From positions 124,001-188,000 of the forward strand of contig NZ_SNUF01000002.1 in NCBI RefSeq assembly GCF_012027305.1: a stretch of DNA of 64,000 bases, written 5' to 3'. The notes under the pieces are model-generated. The model searched no databases. It was given only the letters and a program-made list of their open reading frames with translations, and had not been told where the DNA came from. Shown one piece after another: positions 16,694 to 24,362 of this stretch; the first letter of the stretch is position 1; the number at the start of each line of letters is the position of its first letter. Source of the DNA: Thermococcus sp. MAR1 (GTDB lineage Archaea; Methanobacteriota_B; Thermococci; Thermococcales; Thermococcaceae). The position numbers were made by a program, and so were the translations under genes.

Positions 16694-18688
16694 GTGAGGC
16701 CTATTCTAATCCTCGGAGTGGACATAATAAGCGAGAACCCCAAGAGGTTTGCCGTCGTGAGCTGGTTCAACGGCAGGCTTGAGAGAAAGGGTGAGTTCAC
16801 CCTCTACAGGTTAATCCGCTTCATCCAGTCCAAGAGGCCGGATATAATAGCTCTTGACAGCGTCACTGAGCTCGGCGATGATTTGCGGAAGTTTCTTCGA
16901 GCCCTTCCGAGCGGGACGAAGCTCGTCCAGGTGACCGGAAGGCCGGGAGAACAGAGAAGCCTCCAGAGTTTAGCCAAGGAGCACGGGATAAGGACCTTCG
17001 ATAGGTTCGACCCCTACGAGGAGGCGAAACTTTCAGCCCTTCTCGCGAGCAAGGGTGTTGGCTACGAGGTTTTAGCTTTTGAGGACGAGGTTATAATCAA
17101 GGTAACCCGGGGAAGGAGTCACGGCAAGGGCGGCTGGAGCCAGGACCGCTATAGAAAGCGCGTCCACAACCTCGTCCGCGACAAGGTGAGGGAGATAGAG
17201 GACAGGCTCAGAAGGGCGGATATACCTTTTGACCTCGAGACAGAGGAAAAGGACTACGGTCTGGCCAAGGGGGAGTTCAAGGTCTACGCATCTAGGGAAG
17301 AGCTTGCTGGGCTGATAAAGCCCACCCGCGGCGGGGACGTCGAGGTGAGAATCCAGCCCGTTGAGAGGGCCGAACTCGGCTTTGCCCCGCTCAGGGGCGA
17401 GGAGGCGGTACGCGAGAGGAGGAGCATAATCGTCGGCATAGACCCCGGCATAACGGTGGGCATAGCCGCGATAGACCTGAGTGGAAACATAGTGGCCCTC
17501 CACAGCGAGAGGAACATGCCGGTCGGCGAGGTCTTTCGGTTCATAAGCAACGTCGGCCATCCAGTCATCGTTGCTACCGATGTGAACCCCGCCCCGGGAT
17601 TCGTCGAAAAAATAGCCCGCTCCTTCAAGGCCAACCTTTTCGTTCCCAGGGAGAGCCTCCGCGTTGAGGAGAAGAATGAACTTCTCCGGAACCTAGGTAT
17701 AAGCGTTGACGACGACCATCAGCGCGACGCTTTAGCGGCCGCCTATAAGGCCTACCTCCGACTGAAGCCGAAGCTTGAGCACGTTGAGGCCAAACTCCGC
17801 GAGGCAGGTTTGAGGGGAAAGGCCGACGAGGTAAAGGCCCTTGTTATACAGGGCTACAATCTCGGGGAGGCCATGCAGCGGGTTACACTGCGTGAAAGAC
17901 CCAAGGAAGAAGAAGCGCCGGAGGAAAAGCCGGGCATCGATGTTACCCCGTACATAAAGCGCATCCGCGAGCTTGAACGGAGGATAGGGTTCCTTGAGAG
18001 GGAGAACGCCGAGCTGAGGGAGATAATAAAGGAGCAGCGGAAGACTATAGGCAGGCTTGAGAGAAGAATAGCGGACTACGACGAGGAAGTCAGGAGGAAG
18101 GTCCTCCGCGAGAGGGAGCTTGAGGCAAAGGTAAAGCGCATAGAGGCCCTTGAGAAGCAGCTCCGCGAAGCAAAGGCCGTGATAGAGAGGCTGAGCAGGG
18201 ACCTTGTCCAGGTAAAGAGGATGAACGTGGTTGAGATTCGAGGCTCCGCCGTCCCTCTAAAGGTCATGAACGTCCTCAGCTGGCGCGAGCTCGAAAGACT
18301 GGAGCGCGAGATAGGTGTAAAGCGGGGCGATGTCCTGTTCGTGGTGAATCCCGCCGGTGCAGGGAGGGCCATAGCGGAGGAGCTGGTGGAGAAGGGGATC
18401 CGGGCGCTGATAACGGAGAAACCGGTTCCGGAGCCGGTGGCGGAGGTGCTCCGCGAGGCCCACGTGCCCTTCTTCACCTCGGAGGAGCTTGACGTCAAGC
18501 GCGTTGATGAGTTCGCTGTAGTCGAGCGGGAGACCCTCGAAAAGGCCATTGACGAACTGCTCGCCAGATGGGAAGAAGAGGATAAAGAGAAGGAGGCAGA
18601 GAGGCTCCTCCGCTTGGTGGAAGAGTACAGAATAGAGCGCATGAAGGAGCTGAGAAGAAGGGCCGAGGAGGAAAGCAAGCATAGGTAG
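16694..18688 (+). CDS. DUF460 protein: RNase H-like domain fused to coiled coil
   Basis: A 664-residue archaeal protein of the DUF460 family. The N-terminal and middle parts contain two RNase H/RuvC-like strands, ILILGVDII and IIVGIDPGITVGIAAIDL near residue 250, the latter with the Asp-containing Holliday-resolvase-like motif, and a later DDHQRDALAAAYKAY that supplies further acidic residues. Residues about 420-520 form a long Glu/Arg coiled coil, followed by a globular end with VVNPAGAGRAIAEEL. A nuclease role is an inference from these motifs. GTG 16694 sits about 15 bases after the expected start of transcription from TTTTTAAACC (16650-16658). Confidence 0.85.
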   Translation: MRPILILGVDIISENPKRFAVVSWFNGRLERKGEFTLYRLIRFIQSKRPDIIALDSVTELGDDLRKFLRALPSGTKLVQVTGRPGEQRSLQSLAKEHGIRTFDRFDPYEEAKLSALLASKGVGYEVLAFEDEVIIKVTRGRSHGKGGWSQDRYRKRVHNLVRDKVREIEDRLRRADIPFDLETEEKDYGLAKGEFKVYASREELAGLIKPTRGGDVEVRIQPVERAELGFAPLRGEEAVRERRSIIVGIDPGITVGIAAIDLSGNIVALHSERNMPVGEVFRFISNVGHPVIVATDVNPAPGFVEKIARSFKANLFVPRESLRVEEKNELLRNLGISVDDDHQRDALAAAYKAYLRLKPKLEHVEAKLREAGLRGKADEVKALVIQGYNLGEAMQRVTLRERPKEEEAPEEKPGIDVTPYIKRIRELERRIGFLERENAELREIIKEQRKTIGRLERRIADYDEEVRRKVLRERELEAKVKRIEALEKQLREAKAVIERLSRDLVQVKRMNVVEIRGSAVPLKVMNVLSWRELERLEREIGVKRGDVLFVVNPAGAGRAIAEELVEKGIRALITEKPVPEPVAEVLREAHVPFFTSEELDVKRVDEFAVVERETLEKAIDELLARWEEEDKEKEAERLLRLVEEYRIERMKELRRRAEEESKHR

Positions 18689-18696
18689 ATTTTTTA
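18689..18696 (+). terminator. Oligo-T tract after the DUF460 gene
   Basis: A TTTTTT run directly follows the TAG stop of the DUF460 gene. Archaeal RNA polymerase terminates at such tracts, but it also lies just before the next open frame, so part of the transcripts may read through. Confidence 0.35.
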
Positions 18697-18699
18697 GTT

Positions 18700-19341
18700 T
18701 TGGCATCGAAAGACGGTAGGGTGAGCAGGATCGGGAGCGAGAGAAAAATCATCATGGCCTCGATTTTCCTCATTTTCCTCGGTCTGATCACAGCTGTTAT
18801 GAACGGCAGGACTGACCACATCTACCGTACGTGGGTTGCTATCGTTGGGCTCTCTATTCCCCTAATCTTGCCGGCCAAGGTTCCCGATCCGCCGGAAAGA
18901 CTTCGCCCGTTTCTTGCCCCAGTATACAACGAGGGCACCATGATGATCCTTGCGGTCTTCATAGCGGTTCATGTTTCCCTCGTCAACGTTCCCTTCACGC
19001 ACTACGACCTCTTTCACAGGGACTGGAGAAACGCGGACATGATCAGCCACTTCCTCGGCGGGCTTACCCTCTGGCTGATGATCGCGGAGGTGCTCTCCGC
19101 TTTAGGAGAGAGCAGAATGAACCTCTCACGAAAAGAGCTGGTGCTCTACTCCTTCCTCATCTTCTACGCTCTGGCGATAGGCTGGGAAATTGCGGAGAAA
19201 CTCAGCGAAGGCTCTATAACCTTCATCCACGAGAGCACCCTTAATAAACTCAGGGATCTGGTGATGGACACCCTTGGGGCTTTCCTCGGCCTCTGGATGT
19301 TGAGAAGAAAGAATTACCCGTTCAGTCTTCCGCGGGAATGA
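18700..19341 (+). CDS. Polytopic membrane protein, DUF2238/VanZ-like features
   Basis: About 210 residues with roughly five membrane helices. Conserved-looking polar residues occur in WRNADMISHFLGGL, the helix LAIGWEIAEKLSE, and DLVMDTLGAFLG, an arrangement reminiscent of YjdF/DUF2238 and VanZ-like proteins (His, Glu and Asp within helices). This is a resemblance only. The start is uncertain: TTG 18700, GTG 18721 or ATG 18754 are possible and none has a convincing ribosome binding site. The 3' end overlaps the convergent regulator gene by 20 bases. Confidence 0.6.
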   Translation: MASKDGRVSRIGSERKIIMASIFLIFLGLITAVMNGRTDHIYRTWVAIVGLSIPLILPAKVPDPPERLRPFLAPVYNEGTMMILAVFIAVHVSLVNVPFTHYDLFHRDWRNADMISHFLGGLTLWLMIAEVLSALGESRMNLSRKELVLYSFLIFYALAIGWEIAEKLSEGSITFIHESTLNKLRDLVMDTLGAFLGLWMLRRKNYPFSLPRE

Positions 19342-19630
19342 GCGATAGCGCTTCCTTCAGCGCCCTCAAATAATCGCCGGTTTCTTTCGCCCCCTTCTCC
19401 GTTATCCTTACGGCCGTTCTCGGTCTGTCGGCGAAGACCTTGTAAATTTCCACGTAGCCGGCCTTTTCGAGGGCTCTGAGATGTGAGTCCAGGTTTCCGG
19501 GGGTCACCTCTAGAACTTGGAGGAGCTCCTTAAAAAGAACCCTCCCCCTTGGAAGGAGGTATAGCATTATCCCTAACCTAACCGGGTTCCCGAGTGTGTG
19601 GTTCCTGCTCAGCTCTCTGAGGGCCTCCAT
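19322..19630 (-). CDS. Winged helix-turn-helix transcriptional regulator
   Basis: A 102-residue single-domain wHTH protein. The sequence NPVRLGIMLYLLPRG leads into helices LFKELLQVLEVTPGNLDSHLRALEKAGYV (helix-turn-helix, recognition helix in NLDSHLRALE) and a wing containing DRPRTAVRITEKG. This is the HTH_34/ArsR-like pattern. ATG 19630 has GGTGAT upstream. It starts four bases after the stop of the membrane-protein gene in the same operon. Direct repeats CGGGAATAGGG at 20263 and 20330 flank the operon promoter and could be its binding sites (inference). Confidence 0.85.
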   Translation of the reverse strand: MEALRELSRNHTLGNPVRLGIMLYLLPRGRVLFKELLQVLEVTPGNLDSHLRALEKAGYVEIYKVFADRPRTAVRITEKGAKETGDYLRALKEALSLIPAED

Positions 19631-19634
19631 GGTA

Positions 19635-20249
19635 TCACCGCTCTATGGCTTTGAAGGCCGAGTAGATGTAGGCAAGTACCGCTAGTGAGAACCCCAGTCC
19701 AACCAGAAACCCGGCCCAGGCCATCGCCCCGGTTTCCATGCCCTTGGCGATGGGTATTCCAGTGGCCGGGATGAGGAACGCCGGGATTATCTCGCGCTCG
19801 ATTCCGCCGTATCTGGCAAATACCAGCCACATGGCGAAGACCGAGAAGGCTATGAAGCTCAGGAATCCAACGGCCATGCTCGCCTCTGCGTTGACCCCCA
19901 GGCTCATGTGGGGTATGATTCCCCACCCCAGGATTATTCCGGTGATCCAGGAGAGGGCTATCAGAATCCCGCCCTTTCCTGAGACCTCCACTTCCCTGCC
20001 CGTGACCCGTCCGAGCCTCTGAAGACGCTTCCATACCCTCCCTGTAAAACCCATAGCAACGATGAAGGCAACGGGCCAATAAACAAGGTTGAACTGCCAC
20101 GGTATGTCTGCGACTCCGATGATGGCGTAATAGAAGAGCATCACTGAGAGCCAGACTCCAAAGTTCATCGCCCCGTACATCTTCCCCGCCGCTATGAGCT
20201 TGCCCTCGACCCTCTCTAAAACGTTCTTCAGCTCCCTTACGTCCTCCAT
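19635..20249 (-). CDS. Membrane protein cotranscribed with wHTH regulator
   Basis: A 204-residue protein with an N-terminal amphipathic segment (MEDVRELKNVLERVEGKL) followed by about six hydrophobic helices. No family recognised. ATG 20249 is selected because GGTGAGG lies just upstream; ATG 20261 is alternative. The pairing of a small wHTH regulator with a multi-helix membrane protein is common in archaea, where the membrane protein may modulate the regulator. Its N-terminal architecture resembles the first 45 codons of the pseudogene at 21137-21534. Confidence 0.65.
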   Translation of the reverse strand: MEDVRELKNVLERVEGKLIAAGKMYGAMNFGVWLSVMLFYYAIIGVADIPWQFNLVYWPVAFIVAMGFTGRVWKRLQRLGRVTGREVEVSGKGGILIALSWITGIILGWGIIPHMSLGVNAEASMAVGFLSFIAFSVFAMWLVFARYGGIEREIIPAFLIPATGIPIAKGMETGAMAWAGFLVGLGFSLAVLAYIYSAFKAIER

Positions 20250-20262
20250 GTACCTCACCATT

Positions 20263-20340
20263 CGGGAATAGGGCACGGGATTATTTATAGGGTGGGGTTT
20301 CTCTGGATTTCAGAACAACTACGCGAATCCGGGAATAGGG
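20263..20340. promoter_or_regulatory. Divergent promoter region with 11-bp direct repeats
   Basis: CGGGAATAGGG occurs at 20263-20273 and again at 20330-20340. Between them lies a minus-strand TATA (CTATAAATAA at about 20282-20291) for the membrane-protein/wHTH operon, and just after the second copy a plus-strand TATA (TTAAATACTT, 20341-20350) for the KaiC-like gene. The repeats may be operator sites. Confidence 0.45.
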
Positions 20341-20401
20341 TTAAATACTTCATCTGCTAGCATTTCTTAATGAATATGCCGTTGAACGTGGGTGGTGCAC
20401 C

Positions 20402-21157
20402 ATGGAGATTCTGAGCACTGGAATACCTCTCCTCGATGAGGCCCTTGGGGATGGGCTGATTGAGGACAGCAACCTCCTCATAATCTACGATACCTACTCC
20501 AAGGGATGGGCCCTTGCCTTTGAAATCCTTAAGAACCGCATAAAGCTTGGGGATTTTGGCGTGATAATAGACTCCGTCCTCCCGATATCCTCACTTGAGA
20601 TGGAGCTAAGGGCAATCGACTTTGATTTGAAGTCTGAAGGGGAGGCAGGAAATATAGCCGTCATTGACGTCTTCTCGTCGTTTTACGGAATTGAGTATCC
20701 CCTAGACTTTGTTTACACCGACGTGAGTCTGGACGTGGGCACTTTCATTCCAAAGTACGAGAAGGTTTACCGAAAACTTCTCAGCAAGCACATACGGGAC
20801 AGGCGACCGGTGGGAATCGATGTAACGATAGACGGTCTGGCCTTCCTTTTTGGAACTGAAAACTTCATCTCCACGTTCCAGAGGCTCATAGCAGAGAAGG
20901 AGAAGGCAAGAATAACCGAAAAAAGGAAGAGGCCCCTAAACATCTTTCTCCTGAACAAGGGAAGGGCGTCGGAGGAACTAGTGGCGTGGATATCCCTGTA
21001 CAGCCAGTACGTGATAGAGTTCAGCTCGTCCAATGCTCCATTCGAGGAGACCATGGTTATAAGAAAATCTCCCCTCCCGGAGTTCAACCCCCTGAAAAGC
21101 CAGTACCGCTTCAGGCTTGTTGGTGGGAGGGTGGAGCTAACGCCACTTCCCGTTTGA
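20402..21157 (+). CDS. KaiC/RecA-like protein without a Walker A motif (copy 1)
   Basis: A 251-residue protein that begins like a KaiC-domain ATPase (LSTGIPLLDEALGDGLIEDS) but has IIYDTYSKGWALAF where KaiC proteins have the GxxGxGKS P-loop. Later segments keep the RecA layout: IAVIDVFSSFYGIEY in the Walker B position and DVTIDGLAFLF, NIFLLNKGRA strands. It is therefore probably a non-hydrolysing paralogue with a binding or regulatory role. A second copy lies at 24363-25121, with matching segments NIFLLN, IIEF and LLPEF. ATG 20402 follows GGTGGTG. I know no function for it. Confidence 0.75.
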   Translation: MEILSTGIPLLDEALGDGLIEDSNLLIIYDTYSKGWALAFEILKNRIKLGDFGVIIDSVLPISSLEMELRAIDFDLKSEGEAGNIAVIDVFSSFYGIEYPLDFVYTDVSLDVGTFIPKYEKVYRKLLSKHIRDRRPVGIDVTIDGLAFLFGTENFISTFQRLIAEKEKARITEKRKRPLNIFLLNKGRASEELVAWISLYSQYVIEFSSSNAPFEETMVIRKSPLPEFNPLKSQYRFRLVGGRVELTPLPV

Positions 21158-21534
21158 GATTGTTTCGTTGATCTTCAACGCTGTGAGCCCGGCTAAATTC
21201 GCCGAGGAATGAAGAACAATGGCCGGGACTATGCCCCCAAGGGCGAAGAGATAGCCGGCGAACGAGCCAAGGATAAAGGCCCCAGTTACTATCAAAGTTT
21301 TTCTCTTTCTACTCCCTTCGAGGGCCATTCAGTGGGGCAGGGCAAAGAGCAAAGCCGAGAAGAGAACCACGAAGGAATTTGCGGGCGCTCCGTGTAGGCA
21401 GGGAGTATTGATAAGGTCATATGGATAACCGGGAACGCGACGCTCCAGTGGGGGTATAGTATTGAGTCGTATGCTTTCCTCGCGAAGTTGAGCTGTTTTT
21501 CAACCGCCTTTAACGCTTCACTCAGCTCCTCCAT
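21137..21534 (-). pseudogene. Decayed CPBP/CAAX-type membrane protease gene
   Basis: ATG 21534 begins a frame with a charged helix (MEELSEALKAVEKQLNFARK) and a hydrophobic segment ending SILPAY. The frame then shifts, and the next frame gives ANSFVVLFSALLFALPH, an in-frame TGA, then MALEGSRKRKTLIVTGAF and GGIVPAIVLHSSANLAGL. The blocks around LLFALPH and the PAIVLHSSANL segment resemble the last two motifs of CPBP intramembrane proteases. Most of the catalytic N-terminal part is missing. A promoter-like GGGTATTTAAGC remains at about 21563-21574. The end overlaps the convergent KaiC-like gene. Confidence 0.65.
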
Positions 21535-21597
21535 GCTCCCACCCAAGAAAAGTTGGGGTCAAAGCTTAAATACCCGGTTGGAAGTTTGTTTTCCAGA

Positions 21598-21795
21598 CTA
21601 ACCCCCGGCCCTTGCGAGTCTAAGTTTTTCCATGAAGCGCTCGATTTCCTCAGGACTACCCTCTACCAGAACCCTGTTTAGAGTTATGCCGTTTCTCTCG
21701 ATTTTTCCGAGGTAGGTAAGCTTAACCTCTGCCCCGCTCTTCTCGCGTATTTCCTCGAGCTCGCTGAGGGGAATTGGCGTTTCAACAATCCTCAA
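21598..21795 (-). CDS. Small conserved-looking protein (possibly TIGR04140 family)
   Basis: A 65-residue protein read from TTG 21795, with GGAGGT placed about seven bases upstream; the longer frame up to 21867 overlaps the AAA ATPase gene and is less likely. The product begins with IVETPIPLSELEEI and ends with EEIERFMEKLRLARAGG, forming an alpha/beta pattern with a YLGKIERNGITLNRVLVEG hairpin. It resembles, from memory, a short Thermococcales family (TIGR04140), but that is unverified. It follows the ATPase gene by 32 bases and is probably cotranscribed. Confidence 0.55.
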   Translation of the reverse strand: MRIVETPIPLSELEEIREKSGAEVKLTYLGKIERNGITLNRVLVEGSPEEIERFMEKLRLARAGG

Positions 21796-21827
21796 GGAGG
21801 AACCTCCAGAGCGTTCAAAAGAAGATG

Positions 21828-23210
21828 TTAGAGCATCATTAAAAGGAGCTCCCTCGGTACAAACCATACATCGTCCTTCTTTTTCAAAGGACCATTGTAT
21901 ACCACAACACCGCAGGTTAACCCCGTCTTCTTCATGGTCTTGACAACTTGACGGACGCTCTTTCTCCCCCAGCCGACCTCAACCACAACTCCTGTAGTGT
22001 GTCCCTTCAAGATAAAGTCCGCACCGCCTTTTTGGGCATCGTAGTGAAGCCCCAATTTCTTCTCCTTGGCAAGCAGGTGAAGATAAAGCGCTACGGCATC
22101 CTCAAGAAGCATGCCGAGTGTTTTTGAATCCCTTTCAAAGAGTCCAAACTCGTAAAGCACCGCACTCCTGAGCATTGGTGCCAGAAACTTATACTTCGGA
22201 GTCTTTCGAGCGACTTTGCCCAAAGAACCGTAGGCCCTTACCGGGAAGATGACTTCGAGGTCCTCAAGCTTCTCAATCATTTTTTCTACAGTCGCCTTGG
22301 CAAGCCCCAAAGTTGAGCTCAAGTCATCGTATGCTAAGCTTTCGCCGGAGGCAAGAAGAAGTAACAGACCAAGAACCTTTTCCCGTGTCGTCTCAGAAAG
22401 CCCTTCTCTCACTAAATCAACTTCAACAATCTTTCTCAGTATCTCATAAGCATCTTCAAGCGGATTCCCGGAAGTTAGGTAAATGGGTAGCGAGCCTTGA
22501 ATGAGGTAATCCTCAACGTCTCTTTCAGTGAACTTTAGCAGTACTCCCCTAAGCTTCTCCTCAATTCCGGAGAAATCACAGTTGAGAAATGCGCGCTTTA
22601 AAGCCATACTAAGCTCCCCGGGAATTCTTATCCCATTTTTCAGAAGCAGGTACTCGGTGAAGGTAAGAGGTGGCACCCTGAGCTTCTTGGCCCTTCTCAT
22701 CAAGTCGGGGTCAAGCTTAAGGGGGAGTGAGGAAGATCCGGTAACCACAATCATGAGATTGCTCGCGGAGTCATAGAGGTCTTTCACCGTAGTCCCAAAG
22801 TTCTCATCATAATGGGCTTCGTCAATGAACAGGAAGGTTGGCTGGCTGAGCTCTTCGATTCTTTCGCCGAGGAGACGCTCGTAGGCCTGAACGAAGTCGT
22901 TCAGACTTATCCCCAACGGACGAAGCTTGTCGAGGGAGACGTAAACGAGTCTCTCCCTTGGAATTTGGGGGAGAAGCTTGAAATACATCTGGGCAAGCAT
23001 GGTGGTCTTTCCAACACCACGAAGACCGTAGAGAACCAAAAGTTTGTTCTCCCGGATTTTAAGGAATAACTCGACTTCCTCTTTAAGATCCGTGAGAGGT
23101 TTCCTTTCAGGTCTTTTTTCTCCAGTTGGGGTAAATACATACTTTCTAAGCCTTGCCTCAGCCGTGTCAATGGTTCTTCTCACAATGCTCTCTACGAGTC
23201 TTTCTTCCAC
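21828..23210 (-). CDS. Archaeal AAA ATPase with nuclease-like C-terminus
   Basis: A 460-residue ATPase of the archaeal ATP-binding group (AAA_14/DUF4143-like). Walker A GLRGVGKTT is at about residues 62-70, Walker B FLFIDEAH, sensor VVTGSSS, then a winged-helix-like region (LASGESLAYDDLSSTLGLAKATVEKM) and a C-terminal domain with KGGADFILKG and VVVEVGWG that fits the PD-(D/E)xK pattern of this family. GTG 23210 fits AGGTGA at five bases better than GTG 23219. The promoter carries a TATCACA-A-TGTGATA palindrome. Such ATPases are often mobile or selfish genes; the function is unknown. Confidence 0.85.
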   Translation of the reverse strand: MEERLVESIVRRTIDTAEARLRKYVFTPTGEKRPERKPLTDLKEEVELFLKIRENKLLVLYGLRGVGKTTMLAQMYFKLLPQIPRERLVYVSLDKLRPLGISLNDFVQAYERLLGERIEELSQPTFLFIDEAHYDENFGTTVKDLYDSASNLMIVVTGSSSLPLKLDPDLMRRAKKLRVPPLTFTEYLLLKNGIRIPGELSMALKRAFLNCDFSGIEEKLRGVLLKFTERDVEDYLIQGSLPIYLTSGNPLEDAYEILRKIVEVDLVREGLSETTREKVLGLLLLLASGESLAYDDLSSTLGLAKATVEKMIEKLEDLEVIFPVRAYGSLGKVARKTPKYKFLAPMLRSAVLYEFGLFERDSKTLGMLLEDAVALYLHLLAKEKKLGLHYDAQKGGADFILKGHTTGVVVEVGWGRKSVRQVVKTMKKTGLTCGVVVYNGPLKKKDDVWFVPRELLLMML

Positions 23211-23231
23211 GGTTCTCACCTAAGCGTAGTC

Positions 23232-23262
23232 TATCACAATGTGATAAAAAGCTATTGTTTTA
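23232..23262 (-). promoter_or_regulatory. Promoter with TATCAC-N3-GTGATA operator
   Basis: A minus-strand TATA (AGTATAAAAC) lies at about 23253-23262. The perfect palindrome TATCACA-A-TGTGATA occupies 23232-23246, over the expected transcription start. The half-sites are those of the Thermococcales Glycolytic Motif but the spacer is 3 instead of 5 bases, so binding by TrmBL1/Tgr is not assured; an autorepressor is equally possible. Confidence 0.55.
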
Positions 23263-23320
23263 TACTATCTACTTGGTATTAAATACAAGGGGAGCTGGGC
23301 TTTATTTCTCTAAACCTTTG

Positions 23321-24292
23321 TCACTCAACTCTAAAAGTTAATCCCTTCTCCCTGGCCTTCCTCTCCACCTGGAGTCTAAAGGCACAGGCCTTGCATATCT
23401 CCCCTGTCGTCGGCTGGCCGCATATCTTACAGCGGTTCAGCTCGCTCGTCTTTTTGGTGTAGGTCTTCGCTATCAGCGGGAAGAGCTTGTCGTAGCTCCT
23501 GAGGATCTGGTATTTGGTGCCGGGGTGTTTTTCTTCCATCTCGTTGAGCCAGTCGCGGATTTCGGCACGGAAGGCTTCGACCGCGTAGGGGCACTCGCTG
23601 AAATCAACCTCTATGTTGTTGAGGACCGCGTAGAGAACTATCTCCTTCTCGGGAATCTCACGGAGGGGCTTTATCCTGGGGACAAGCTCGGGGTGTATCT
23701 CCTCGTAGTATGGGCCCGTCCTGCCCAGTCGGGCTATGTCTCCGCGGAGGATGTTCATTATGAACATCTGGACTTCGTCATCCAGGTTATGGCCGACAGC
23801 TAATTTATCAGCTCCAACATCTTTGGCGGCATAATTGAGGAGCCATCTCCTCCACACACCGCAGTAGGAGCACGCCCCAACGCGCTCTCCCTTTTCAAAG
23901 CTCCCCATTATCTCGACGGTCTCGTCCAGGGTGAAGCCGATGTATTCTTTGAAGGAGTAGATGTGATGCTCTACCCCCAGCTTCTCGGCGTTCCTTCTGG
24001 CTATCTCAACGCTGGAAGGCCTGTAACCGGCTATGCCTTCATCTATCGTTATAGCAACCAGCTCGAAGGGGAACTTCTCGCTTAGCTTCGCCAGGAGATG
24101 CATGAGAACGACGCTGTCCTTTCCCCCGGAAACGCCGACCGCTATTCTCTCACCCTTTTCGATGAGGCGGTACTTCTTCACCGTCTCCTTGAACTTCTTC
24201 TCTACCATCTCGTTGAAGTGTTTCCTGCAGTAGTACCTCCCCGTGTAGCGCGCGTGGTAAACCGCTGGATTATTGCACTTGGAGCACTTCAT
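23321..24292 (-). CDS. tRNA 2-thiolation enzyme, TtuA/Ncs6 family (copy 1)
   Basis: Sulfurtransferase that adenylates a tRNA uridine and inserts sulfur. A 323-residue protein: N-terminal zinc finger MKCSKC with YYCRKHF, PP-loop GVSGGKDSVVL near residue 55, the iron-sulfur cysteines in GACSYCGVW and ECPYA, and the C-terminal zinc finger CKICGQ with CKAC. ATG 24292 has GGTGA upstream; the longer frame lacks support. A paralogue lies at 44613-45536. I cannot say which of the two makes 2-thio-ribothymidine 54 and which acts on U34. Confidence 0.92.
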   Translation of the reverse strand: MKCSKCNNPAVYHARYTGRYYCRKHFNEMVEKKFKETVKKYRLIEKGERIAVGVSGGKDSVVLMHLLAKLSEKFPFELVAITIDEGIAGYRPSSVEIARRNAEKLGVEHHIYSFKEYIGFTLDETVEIMGSFEKGERVGACSYCGVWRRWLLNYAAKDVGADKLAVGHNLDDEVQMFIMNILRGDIARLGRTGPYYEEIHPELVPRIKPLREIPEKEIVLYAVLNNIEVDFSECPYAVEAFRAEIRDWLNEMEEKHPGTKYQILRSYDKLFPLIAKTYTKKTSELNRCKICGQPTTGEICKACAFRLQVERKAREKGLTFRVE

Positions 24293-24362
24293 GGACTCAC
24301 CGATGGAAAGTCGGGACATCGTTTAAAAAGATTGGTTCCTTAGACTAAATGAGTGAGGGCCT

